64,000 nt of DNA. It comes from Nitratireductor sp. XY-223. Its GTDB lineage: Bacteria > Pseudomonadota > Alphaproteobacteria > Rhizobiales > Rhizobiaceae. Position numbers and translations under genes: made by a program. Below the pieces are notes generated by a model. The model saw nothing but the letters and a program-made list of their open reading frames with translations, did not search any database and had not been told where the DNA came from. Within the stretch, counting starts at the first letter, position 1; each line of letters opens with the position of its first letter. The stretch covers positions 434,001-498,000 of the forward strand of contig NZ_SPNT01000001.1 in NCBI RefSeq assembly GCF_004959855.1, in the 5' to 3' direction. Of this stretch, positions 1-7,793 are shown piece by piece.

Positions 1-803
1 CGGCCAGGAAGGCGGGTCGTATCTGCGCCGTCAATTACGGCTATTCCGGCTATCCCATGGTGCGGCACATGCGCGCCATGGTCGCGGGCGGCGAGCTGGG
101 CCGCGTGCGGCTCATCAAGGCCGAATTCGCGCACGGCTTTCACGCAAATGCCGCCGATGCGGACAATCCGCGCATACGCTGGCGCTACGACCCCGATCAG
201 ATCGGGCCATCGGCGCAGTTCGCCGATTGCGGCATTCACGCGCTGCACATGGCAAGCTTCGTTTCCGGCCAGGAGGCCGAGGCATTGTCCGCCGATTTCG
301 CGTCCTGCATCGCGTCGCGAACGCTCGAGGACGACGCCATGGTCAGTTTCCGGATGTCCGAAGGCGCGCTGTTGCGGCTGTGGACGAGTTCCGTCGCCAT
401 TGGCCGCATGCACGGCCTGACCCTGCAGGTTTTCGGCGAGAAGGGCGGTTTGAGCTGGGAACAGGAGCACCCGAACCAGCTTTACTGGACGCCGGTCGAC
501 GGCCGCACGCAGATCATCGAACGGGGCGCGCCGGACCTGTCGCCGGAGGCGCAAAGGGCGTCACGGGTGACGATCGGCCATGCCGAGGGCATGCCGCTCG
601 CCTTTGCCAATATCTATTCGGACCTTGCCGAAGTCATAGCGGCGGAGAAGGAAACGCGCGCGCCGGACCCGGCGGCTACGCATTATCCGACCGCGCTCGA
701 CGGCCTGCGCTCGATGGCGGCGATCGGCGCGGCGGTGGAATCAGCGAATGGAGACGGAAAGTGGACGGATGCCCGTCCGCCGTCGCTGCGTGGCAACAAC
801 TAG
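1..803 (+). CDS. Gfo/Idh/MocA family oxidoreductase, C-terminal part (5' end outside window)
   Basis: The reading frame is open from base 3 and stops at 803, so only about 266 C-terminal residues are present and the Rossmann NAD(P)-binding half lies to the left. The visible part matches the C-terminal alpha/beta domain of Gfo/Idh/MocA dehydrogenases: a region beginning AVNYGYSGYPMVRHM, then GELGRVRLIKAEFAHG, a DCGIHALHMASFVSG segment carrying the family's conserved Asp/His, and a beta-sheet interface ending near LDGLRSMAAIGAAVESA. Members oxidise or reduce sugars, inositols and sugar acids using NAD(P). The gene runs convergently into the LacI regulator with only 10 bases between stops, which suggests it ends a sugar catabolic operon under that regulator. 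The substrate cannot be told. Internal methionines at 57 and 69 are not credible starts because homology extends upstream of them. Confidence 0.85.
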   Translation, partial: ARKAGRICAVNYGYSGYPMVRHMRAMVAGGELGRVRLIKAEFAHGFHANAADADNPRIRWRYDPDQIGPSAQFADCGIHALHMASFVSGQEAEALSADFASCIASRTLEDDAMVSFRMSEGALLRLWTSSVAIGRMHGLTLQVFGEKGGLSWEQEHPNQLYWTPVDGRTQIIERGAPDLSPEAQRASRVTIGHAEGMPLAFANIYSDLAEVIAAEKETRAPDPAATHYPTALDGLRSMAAIGAAVESANGDGKWTDARPPSLRGNN

Positions 804-813
804 GCGAAACCGC

Positions 814-1812
814 TCAGGGCAGCGGCCGGAGCGTGCTGCGCTCAACGATCGAGCAGGGAAACGGCTGCGTGTCGGATTCCTTGTTCGGATCGTCGACCAT
901 TTCGATGACCAGCGCGACCGATTGCAGGATGATGTCGCGGACCGGTTGCCGGATAGTGGTCAGATCGTAGGTTGACCAGCCCGCCATGTTCATGTCGTTG
1001 AATCCCAGGAAACCGATGTCCCGCGGTATCTCAAGGCCGGCGCCGCGCGCCGCGTCCATGGCGCCCATGCAAATCAGGTCGTCGCCGCAAAACAGTGCTT
1101 CAACGCTCTTTTCGGTGAGCAGGGCGTTCATCGCTTCCCTGCCGGCCGAGTAGGAGTAGTTTTCGGCAAAGCGGATGTCCGTCGGTTCAAGCCCAAGTTT
1201 TTTCAGCCGGCGCAGGAAGCCCGCCAGGCGGTCCTGCGTGGATGTGGCGGACCGCGGTCCGCCGAGAAGCGCGATGTTGCGGTAGCCCCGGTCGACGAGC
1301 GTCTGGGCCGCCATTTCGCCGCAACGGACGTTGTCGATGCCGACAATGTGCAGGCCGGCTTCCGAGCCGAAGCGGCCAAATGCGTGAACCACCGGAACGC
1401 CGGCCTTTCGAAACGCGTTGGGAAATGTCGGGGGAAGGGTGGATGTGGCGATGATGATGCCGTCGACCCGGTACTGCTTGAGCATCTCGAGCGACTTTTG
1501 CGGATCTGTTTCGGTGCTCAGATTGACCAGAAGCGGGCGAAAGCCACGCTCCTGCAATACGCGCGTGAAAAGATCGAACACCTCAAGGAAAACCGGATTG
1601 CGGAAGTTGTTGGCGACAAGACCGATCAGCCGCGTGCGGTTCGTCGCCAGGCTGCGGGCGATCAGGCTCGGGCGGTATCCGAGTTCCTCGGCTGCCCGCT
1701 CGACCTTCCTGCGCGTCTTGTCGGAAACGCTGGCACCTTCGGTAAAGGTGCGGGATACCGCTGAGCGGGAAACACCGGCGCGCGCCGCGACTTCCTTGAG
1801 GGTTACCGTCAA
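814..1812 (-). CDS. LacI-family transcriptional regulator
   Basis: The 332-residue protein begins with the classic LacI helix-turn-helix (TLKEVAARAGVSRSAVSR, residues 3-20, then the hinge ELGYRPSLIARSLATNRT) followed by a periplasmic-binding-protein-like ligand domain starting IGLVANNFRNPVFLEVF and containing VDGIIIATSTLPP and RPRDIGFLGFNDM-type segments. Length and domain order are normal for the family. Such proteins repress carbohydrate operons until a sugar effector binds. It ends 10 bases from the stop of the Gfo/Idh/MocA dehydrogenase, its likely target pathway. A perfect palindrome of LacI/GntR operator type lies 69 bases upstream of the start, so autoregulation is likely. The effector is unknown. 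Confidence 0.93.
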   Translation of the reverse strand: MTVTLKEVAARAGVSRSAVSRTFTEGASVSDKTRRKVERAAEELGYRPSLIARSLATNRTRLIGLVANNFRNPVFLEVFDLFTRVLQERGFRPLLVNLSTETDPQKSLEMLKQYRVDGIIIATSTLPPTFPNAFRKAGVPVVHAFGRFGSEAGLHIVGIDNVRCGEMAAQTLVDRGYRNIALLGGPRSATSTQDRLAGFLRRLKKLGLEPTDIRFAENYSYSAGREAMNALLTEKSVEALFCGDDLICMGAMDAARGAGLEIPRDIGFLGFNDMNMAGWSTYDLTTIRQPVRDIILQSVALVIEMVDDPNKESDTQPFPCSIVERSTLRPLP

Positions 1813-2148
1813 TGGATCTGGGTGCTCCGTTGTTCAATCCGCGTCGAATTCGGCCAAACCTAGAAAATCGCGCCTCCTCTTGCAACCGGTTGCAGCGGTA
1901 TCGTTGTCGCACGTTAACAAAGGCGGCTGGCCGCAGGGCGTGACTGCGACCACTCTAGAAGTTTTTCTTTTACAATTAGTCGTTTTTATTCAAGATGTTG
2001 TTGAATATATTTGAATTTTGCGTTTAATATCGGGCAAGTGGGAAACTCCGACTTTGCGTGCCTGGTCGCATTTGCCGGCGCTTGCGCATTCGCGGCTTGT
2101 GCATTCAGATACGGCTCTCGAAATCCGATCCGGAAGCCACAAAACGCC
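1813..2148. other. Divergent intergenic region between LacI and LuxR-type regulators
   Basis: The 336 bases separate two divergently transcribed regulators. The region holds the LacI-type palindrome at 1881-1894 and then an AT-rich stretch (about 1955-2040). An open frame runs from a TTG at 2011 into the LuxR-type gene, but its first 46 codons do not resemble coding sequence and have no clear ribosome binding site, so the region is treated as untranslated promoter DNA. Confidence 0.6.
1881..1894. promoter_or_regulatory. Candidate LacI-family operator
   Basis: TGCAACCGGTTGCA is a perfect 14-base palindrome with the central CG that LacI/GalR/GntR-type dimers recognise through the hinge helix. 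It lies 69 bases upstream of the LacI-family start at 1812. Binding is inferred. Confidence 0.7.
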
Positions 2149-4053
2149 ATGGAATCCGCCGTCAGGGACATCGCCCGGGATCTGATCCTGCAGCTGAGCG
2201 ACAAGGAAAGAGCCGTTCTTGCCGTGCTTGCCGATTCACCGGACGGGATCCCGGTCGAATCGGACGCCATTGCCGCTGAACTCTGCGAAAAGCTGCCGGC
2301 ATGCCTGGCGCTTTGCGGCGAAAGCGGCCGTCTGACCTTCCGCACCCGGGCGCTGCGCGACGCGGTCGGATCGGCCCTGTCGGGCGAGATCGAAGGCAAG
2401 CAGGCGCAGGCGCTATACGCACGCGGCGAGGCGGTGGCAGCGATCGAAATGGCACAGGCCAGCGGCGACCATGCGCAGGCGCTCGAGTGGTTTCGCGAGC
2501 AGGGCAACCAGTTCTTCATGCACCTGCACGGGCTTGATGCCTGCCAGCGGGTCATCTCCAATTTTCCGGCCGATATGCAGCGCAACAACGCGACGCTCGC
2601 GGTCGCGCTCGCCATGCACGCCCTGAAATCCGGCAGCGTCAACCGGGCCCGCCATATCGTGCGCGAGCATTTCGGGCCTGAGGCGCTCGATCTCGAACGG
2701 GTTGTCGGGGACCCGGACCTTTATTCGCGCGACTTCCGCATGTTCCGGCTGGTGATGTCGATCTACGAGGACTATGCCGTCGGCAACACCGTGCGCGACC
2801 ACATGTTCGAACTGCTGGGCGAGCTGGATCTGGACGATCACCTGAACCGCGGCGGCATCTACAACACGATGCTCGAGGTGTGCATCCAGCGCCAGCAAAT
2901 GGACGCCGCGGAGGAGATGGCCAATCGCGCCCGCTATCATTACCACAAGGCAAAAGTGCCGCTGCTCGCGTTCTATATCGAACTGCACCGGGCGGTGTTC
3001 TCGCTCAATCGCGGCGTGCTGCCGGAGGTCGAGGCGGCGGTCGAGGCGGCCGATGCGGCGCTGGCGAAAGTCACCTTCGATACACCGACCGATCATCGCC
3101 TGCTGGGTCTGCTGAAATCCGTTCTCGCGTTCGAGAAAGGCGATGCCAAACATCTGGTGAACTACCTCAACGAGGAGTTCGACAAATTCGCCTACGGGGA
3201 ATTGTGGCCGACCATTACGGAGCTTGCGCTCTATTACGGCAGCCTGGCGATCAGTGGTGAAATGGGTGTGGCCGCCGCGCGGTCCTTCCTCGACAAGTGG
3301 CGCATCCAGGAGTGGCGTTCGCGGCGGTTCAACTTCGTCATAACGATCCGCCAGGTCGATATCCTGCAGAACCACAATCGCTGGCAGGAGGCGGCCGAAC
3401 TGTTGACCAGCGTGCAGTCGCGTATCGACATGACCTGGGTCGAGAGCGCAGAGGAAGCGCTCGGGCTTATCGACAACACCCGTGAGATCGCAATAGCCTT
3501 TGCCTGGTTGCGGCACCTGATCCGCCACGCGCCGCGCAATGCGATGCGTCTGCGCCAGGTGGAGCGGTTCCAGTCCAACCCGCATCTCAATGACCGGCAA
3601 CGCAGCACGCTTTGGCTGTGGGAAGCCTATCTCGCGCGGCTGCAGCGCGACACGACACGGGCGAGGGCGCAGCTCACCAAGGTGCTGGAGAGCGCCGCCC
3701 GCATGGGGGTTCTGACCCATCTGATCGGTGAAAAGGAAATTCTCGAGAAGCTGATGGAGGACAGGCGCATCAGCCAGTTCGTGAAGGTGGCGCCCGGCGC
3801 GCTGGAAATCCTGCGGCGTCTCGAGGGCTTTCACTCCGGCTCGGGCAGGGGCACCGTGCCGGGGCTGACCCGCCAGGAACTGCGGGTGCTGACGCTTGTG
3901 GCCGAGGGGGCGTCCAACAAGTTCGTTGCGCGCCAGCTCCGGCTTTCGGAGGTCACCGTGAAGTTCCACCTCGGCAATATCTACCGGAAGATGGGTTGCG
4001 CGAAGCGATCCGAGGCCATCGCCGCCGCGCGGGCGCTCAACTGGGTCGCCTAG
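2149..4053 (+). CDS. MalT-like LuxR-family regulator lacking the ATPase domain
   Basis: About 634 residues from the ATG at 2149 (MESAVRDIARDLILQL). A TTG at 2011 would add 46 residues that look non-coding. The last 65 residues are a LuxR/NarL helix-turn-helix: LTRQELRVLTLVAEGASNKF, then ARQLRLSEVTVKFHLGNIYR. The rest is helical and repetitive, with TPR-like pairs such as ALEWFREQGNQFFMHLHG and ARHIVREHFGPEALDLERVV, resembling the C-terminal TPR part of MalT-type large regulators. No Walker A or B motif is visible, so the usual N-terminal signal-transduction ATPase (about 250-300 residues) is absent, although the extreme N-terminus resembles the winged-helix linker found after it. It sits 126 bases upstream of an ABC/hydantoinase-like operon that it probably controls. 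Confidence 0.85.
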   Translation: MESAVRDIARDLILQLSDKERAVLAVLADSPDGIPVESDAIAAELCEKLPACLALCGESGRLTFRTRALRDAVGSALSGEIEGKQAQALYARGEAVAAIEMAQASGDHAQALEWFREQGNQFFMHLHGLDACQRVISNFPADMQRNNATLAVALAMHALKSGSVNRARHIVREHFGPEALDLERVVGDPDLYSRDFRMFRLVMSIYEDYAVGNTVRDHMFELLGELDLDDHLNRGGIYNTMLEVCIQRQQMDAAEEMANRARYHYHKAKVPLLAFYIELHRAVFSLNRGVLPEVEAAVEAADAALAKVTFDTPTDHRLLGLLKSVLAFEKGDAKHLVNYLNEEFDKFAYGELWPTITELALYYGSLAISGEMGVAAARSFLDKWRIQEWRSRRFNFVITIRQVDILQNHNRWQEAAELLTSVQSRIDMTWVESAEEALGLIDNTREIAIAFAWLRHLIRHAPRNAMRLRQVERFQSNPHLNDRQRSTLWLWEAYLARLQRDTTRARAQLTKVLESAARMGVLTHLIGEKEILEKLMEDRRISQFVKVAPGALEILRRLEGFHSGSGRGTVPGLTRQELRVLTLVAEGASNKFVARQLRLSEVTVKFHLGNIYRKMGCAKRSEAIAAARALNWVA

Positions 4054-4080
4054 GCGCGCCTCATTCCGGCTGATGTGATC

Positions 4081-4112
4081 AAAACCTATACCAATTTTTA
4101 AAAAACCTATAC
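4081..4112. promoter_or_regulatory. Tandem direct repeat, candidate operator of the ABC/DUF917 operon
   Basis: AAAACCTATAC occurs at 4081-4091 and again at 4102-4112, a 21-base period, which places both copies on the same face of the helix. The repeat lies just after the LuxR-type regulator and 68 bases before the first permease. MalT-class activators bind tandem direct repeats, so this is a good candidate site. The binding is inferred. Confidence 0.55.
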
Positions 4113-4179
4113 TTCTTGTCGATTGTAGCGCTGAGCATCGCGCTTCACTCTTGGCGGCACAACAACAACCGGGCCCGCC

Positions 4180-5208
4180 ATGCAGACCAATCCAGCCCAA
4201 TTGATGCTGAAGCGCCTTGTCGGCTTTGCCGGTGTCATGTTCGTGCTTTCGGCGATGATCTTCATCCTGGCGCGGATCGTGCCGGGGGATCCGGCACGCA
4301 TTGCGCTCGGCCCCAGCGCGACGCAGCAACAGGTCGAGGAGATGCGCCTGGAAATGGGCCTCGACGCACCGCTATGGCAGCAATATGCCGACTATGTGTG
4401 GCGCGGCGTCCAGGGCGATTTCGGCAAATCGCTGATTTCAGGCCGGCAGGTCAGTGACGAGATCGCGGCGCTGCTTCCGGCGACGCTGGAACTGGTCATC
4501 GTCACCGTGCTCCTGATCATCGCGGTGTCCATTCCGCTGGGCGTCATGACGGCGCGCTACCGCAACAGCTGGATCGACAATGCCGGGCGGTTCTTCTCCA
4601 TCGTCGGCGTGACCATGCCGAGCTTCCTGTTCGCAATTCTGCTGCAGCTCATCGCCGCGAATTTCCTCTCAGACTGGCCGGTCCTGGGGCGCGTCAACTA
4701 CTCGCTGGACCTGCCCGACGGCCCGACCGGCCTGCTGCTGGTCGACTCGGTCGTCCATGGCGACTGGCAGGTTTTCAGAAGCGCGCTGCAGCACCTGATT
4801 TTCCCGTCCATGGCGCTGGCCATGGCCGGCATCGGACAGATCACGCGGATCACCCGTTCGGCGATGATCGAGCATCAGCGGCGCGACCACGTGCTGACGC
4901 TCAAATCCTTCGGTGTGCCGGACCGGGTCATTGTCTTCCGCTATCTTCTCAAACTGTCCTCCATCGCGCCGCTCACCATCATGGGCCTGGAATTCGCCTC
5001 GCTGATCGGCAACGCCTTCGTCGTCGAACTGGTCTTCTCCTGGGGCGGCTTCGCGTCCTACGGGCTGGAATCGATCCTGCAGAAGGACCTCAACGCTGTG
5101 ATGGCCGTGGTGCTCGTCTCGGGCTTCTTCTTCGTCGTCGCCAATCTCGTCATCGACATCGTCCTGATGGTGATCGATCCGCGGCTGCGCTTCAAGGAGG
5201 CGAACTGA
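4180..5208 (+). CDS. Peptide/nickel-type ABC transporter permease, DppB-like
   Basis: The 342-residue membrane protein has the DppB/OppB plan: an N-terminal transmembrane helix (GFAGVMFVLSAMIFILARIV) followed by PGDPARIALGPSATQQQVEE, a periplasmic loop, then a block of five helices with the inner-membrane EAA loop (residues about 238-262, HVLTLKSFGVPDRVIVFRYL) that docks the ATPase. Together with the next permease it forms the channel of a family-5 uptake system. The ATG at 4180 lacks an obvious Shine-Dalgarno sequence, and a second ATG at 4204 is possible. It begins the operon that continues through the fused ATPase, the hydantoinase-like protein, two DUF917 proteins and the binding protein, so the cargo is probably the small cyclic compound these enzymes process. 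Confidence 0.92.
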   Translation: MQTNPAQLMLKRLVGFAGVMFVLSAMIFILARIVPGDPARIALGPSATQQQVEEMRLEMGLDAPLWQQYADYVWRGVQGDFGKSLISGRQVSDEIAALLPATLELVIVTVLLIIAVSIPLGVMTARYRNSWIDNAGRFFSIVGVTMPSFLFAILLQLIAANFLSDWPVLGRVNYSLDLPDGPTGLLLVDSVVHGDWQVFRSALQHLIFPSMALAMAGIGQITRITRSAMIEHQRRDHVLTLKSFGVPDRVIVFRYLLKLSSIAPLTIMGLEFASLIGNAFVVELVFSWGGFASYGLESILQKDLNAVMAVVLVSGFFFVVANLVIDIVLMVIDPRLRFKEAN

Positions 5209-6083
5209 TGTCGGCCGTCTCCAACGACCACCAGACAATCCTGTCCGCCCGCTACATGGCGTGGTACCGCTTCTCGCGCAATCCGTCGGCCGTCATCGGC
5301 GGCCTGATGGTCCTGTCGGTCATCCTTGTCGCCGTCTTCGCGCCGCTGATCGCGCCCTATCCGGAGGATGTCGGGGCGACGGTCGATTTCCGCAATCGGC
5401 ACATGGGCCCTGACGCGGCGCACTGGATGGGGACCGACAAGGTCGGCCGGGACATCCTGACGCGCGTCATATTCGGTTTCCGCATCTCGCTGCTTCTGGT
5501 TATCGGCGTCCTTGGCGTTGCCGTGCCGGTCGGAACGGCGCTCGGCATGCTGGCCGGCTATTTCAGCGGCATGACGGAGCGGATCATCACCGGTTTCACC
5601 AATGTCATGCTGGCCATTCCGCCGCTCGTCATGGCGCTCGCGATCGGCAACGTGCTTGAACCGAACCTCGTCAACGCGATGCTGGCGATCACACTTCTGT
5701 GGTGGACCTGGCATGCGCGGCTGATCTATCGGGTGTCGAAATCGATCGCCACCGAGGACTTCGTTGAGGCCGCGCGGCTCGCCGGCGCAAGCCACTGGCA
5801 CGTGCTGACGCGGGAGATCCTGCCCAACTGCGTCTCGGTGATCTCGGTGAAAACGACGCTGGACGCGGCCTTCGTGATCCTCTTCGGCGCGACGCTTTCC
5901 TTCCTCGGTCTCGGCGTCAAGCCGCCGACACCGGACCTCGGCTCGATGGTCGCCGACGGGCGCCAGTTCCTGCCGGAGATGTGGTGGGAGGTGCTCGGGC
6001 CCGGTTTCGCGATCTTCTACGCGACACTCGGCTTCAACCTGCTCGGCGACGGGCTGCGCGACATGTTCGACGTGGAGGTGTGA
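5208..6083 (+). CDS. Peptide/nickel-type ABC transporter permease, DppC-like
   Basis: The 291-residue partner permease overlaps the stop of the previous gene by one base (TGATG), implying translational coupling. It has the DppC/OppC N-terminal helix (SAVIGGLMVLSVILVAVFAP), the family signature segment HWMGTDKVGRDILTRVIFG, and an EAA loop near EDFVEAARLAGASHWHVLTR. It contributes the second half of the transmembrane pathway. Confidence 0.93.
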   Translation: MSAVSNDHQTILSARYMAWYRFSRNPSAVIGGLMVLSVILVAVFAPLIAPYPEDVGATVDFRNRHMGPDAAHWMGTDKVGRDILTRVIFGFRISLLLVIGVLGVAVPVGTALGMLAGYFSGMTERIITGFTNVMLAIPPLVMALAIGNVLEPNLVNAMLAITLLWWTWHARLIYRVSKSIATEDFVEAARLAGASHWHVLTREILPNCVSVISVKTTLDAAFVILFGATLSFLGLGVKPPTPDLGSMVADGRQFLPEMWWEVLGPGFAIFYATLGFNLLGDGLRDMFDVEV

Positions 6084-6086
6084 GCG

Positions 6087-7766
6087 GTGACCAGCCTGTT
6101 GGATATCCAGAACCTCAACGTCTCCTTCCGTAATTACGGCCTCCGCAGCAATGTGCTGAAGGATGTCGGCCTGAAGATCCCGGAGGGCGGACGCGTCGCA
6201 CTGATCGGCGAGACCGGCTCCGGCAAATCGGTCACCAGCAAGACCATTCTCGGCACGCTGCCCGACAATGCGGTGGTGGAAAGCGGCACGATCCGTTTCG
6301 ACGGCGAGGATGTGCTGACGCTCTCGCAGGGCAAGCGCGAGGCGATGAAGGGCACGGCCTTTTCGATCATCATGCAGGACCCGCTGAGCTCGTTTAACCC
6401 GGTGTTCCGCATCGGCCGCCATCTTGACGACGTGCTGCGCTTTTCCGACCGCCGGCTGGGCGAGCGGTCGAACAGCGCCGACCGGCGGCGGCGTATCGAG
6501 CAGGTGCTCCGGCAGGTCCAGCTTTCCGACGCGGAGCGGGTCTTCGATGCCTATCCTTCGCAACTGTCGGGCGGCATGCGCCAGCGGGTGCTGATCGCGC
6601 TGGCGCTGCTGCACCAACCGCGCCTTCTGATCGCCGACGAGCCGGGCACGGCGCTGGACGTGACCACCCAGGACGAGATCATGAAGCTGATCAACCGGCT
6701 GGTCTCCGACAACGGCCTGTCGCTGCTGATGATCACCCACAATCTCGGCGTGGTCCGCAAGATGGCCGACGACATCTATGTGATGCGCCACGGCGAGATC
6801 GTCGAGCACGGCCCGCTGAAAACGATATTCCGGACCCCGCAGCAGGCCTATACGAAGGCGCTGATCGCCGCCATTCCGCCGCTTTACGGACCCGGTGTCG
6901 AAGACCAGGAGGCGGTCGAGGCCGAGCCGATCATCAGCTTGTCGGATGTCTCGAAATCGTTCGACGAGAAGCTGCTGTTCGGACGCGGCCACTCGCATCT
7001 GGCGGTCAAGGACGTTTCACTGTCGGTTTCCAAGGGCGAGATTTTCGGTCTCGCGGGGGAATCGGGATCGGGCAAGACCACCGTCGCCCGTATGATCATG
7101 GGGCTGATCCGCCCGACGCGCGGCGCCATCGCCGTCGATGGCGATGCGGTCGGAGAAAAGGGCGGGGGGCCGGATTTCCGCAAGCTGATCCAGATCGTCT
7201 ACCAGAACCCGGGAACCTCGCTCAATCCGAAGCGGACGGTCGGACAGACCCTGTCGGTGCCGCTGCGATTCGCCGGCCTCAAGGCCGGCGCGGTCGAAAA
7301 GCGGATCCATGAATTGCTGGCGCATGTCGAGCTGCAGCCGCACTACATCTCGAAATATCCGCACGAACTCTCCGGCGGCCAGAAGCAGCGCGTGGCGATC
7401 GCCCGCGCGCTCGCCGCCGATCCGAAGATCATCGTGCTCGACGAGCCGACATCGGCGCTCGATGTGTCCGTCCAGAAGAACGTGATCGATCTTTTGCAGA
7501 AACTGCGCGACGAACTGGGCCTGACCTTCCTGTTCATCTCCCACGACCTTTCGCTGATGCGCAATTTCTGCAGCCACATCGCCATCATGCTGCGCGGCGA
7601 GGTCGTCGAGGCCGGCGAGCCGCGCCAGGTCTTCGCCGACCCGCAACATCCCTATACGCGCGCGCTGATCGCCGCCGTTCCGGTGATGAGCGACGAGGAA
7701 GACCGTCTGAAACCGAAAACAAGCATTGAGGAGCGACGCCGGTATCTCGCCGATACCGCCGTCTGA
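6087..7766 (+). CDS. Fused double ABC ATPase, DppD-DppF type
   Basis: The 559-residue protein starts with GTG at 6087, three bases after the permease stop. It contains two complete nucleotide-binding domains. Domain 1 has Walker A GETGSGKS (residues 41-48), signature LSGGMRQR and Walker B LLIADEPGTALD. Domain 2 has Walker A GESGSGKT (about residue 325), signature LSGGQKQR and Walker B IIVLDEPTSALD. Each domain ends with an oligopeptide-transporter C-terminal segment (HPYTRALIAAVP in the second). In most bacteria these are two genes; the fused form is common in alphaproteobacteria. It powers uptake through the two adjacent permeases. Confidence 0.94.
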   Translation: MTSLLDIQNLNVSFRNYGLRSNVLKDVGLKIPEGGRVALIGETGSGKSVTSKTILGTLPDNAVVESGTIRFDGEDVLTLSQGKREAMKGTAFSIIMQDPLSSFNPVFRIGRHLDDVLRFSDRRLGERSNSADRRRRIEQVLRQVQLSDAERVFDAYPSQLSGGMRQRVLIALALLHQPRLLIADEPGTALDVTTQDEIMKLINRLVSDNGLSLLMITHNLGVVRKMADDIYVMRHGEIVEHGPLKTIFRTPQQAYTKALIAAIPPLYGPGVEDQEAVEAEPIISLSDVSKSFDEKLLFGRGHSHLAVKDVSLSVSKGEIFGLAGESGSGKTTVARMIMGLIRPTRGAIAVDGDAVGEKGGGPDFRKLIQIVYQNPGTSLNPKRTVGQTLSVPLRFAGLKAGAVEKRIHELLAHVELQPHYISKYPHELSGGQKQRVAIARALAADPKIIVLDEPTSALDVSVQKNVIDLLQKLRDELGLTFLFISHDLSLMRNFCSHIAIMLRGEVVEAGEPRQVFADPQHPYTRALIAAVPVMSDEEDRLKPKTSIEERRRYLADTAV

Positions 7767-7793
7767 GCGAACTCGAAAACCAAGGAGAATGCG

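Noticed and set aside
2413-4329. Long minus-strand open frame (638 codons) over the LuxR-type gene
   Set aside because: It is antisense to a gene with clear domains, is rich in Arg/His/Gln as expected of a high-GC shadow frame, and shows no recognisable motif.
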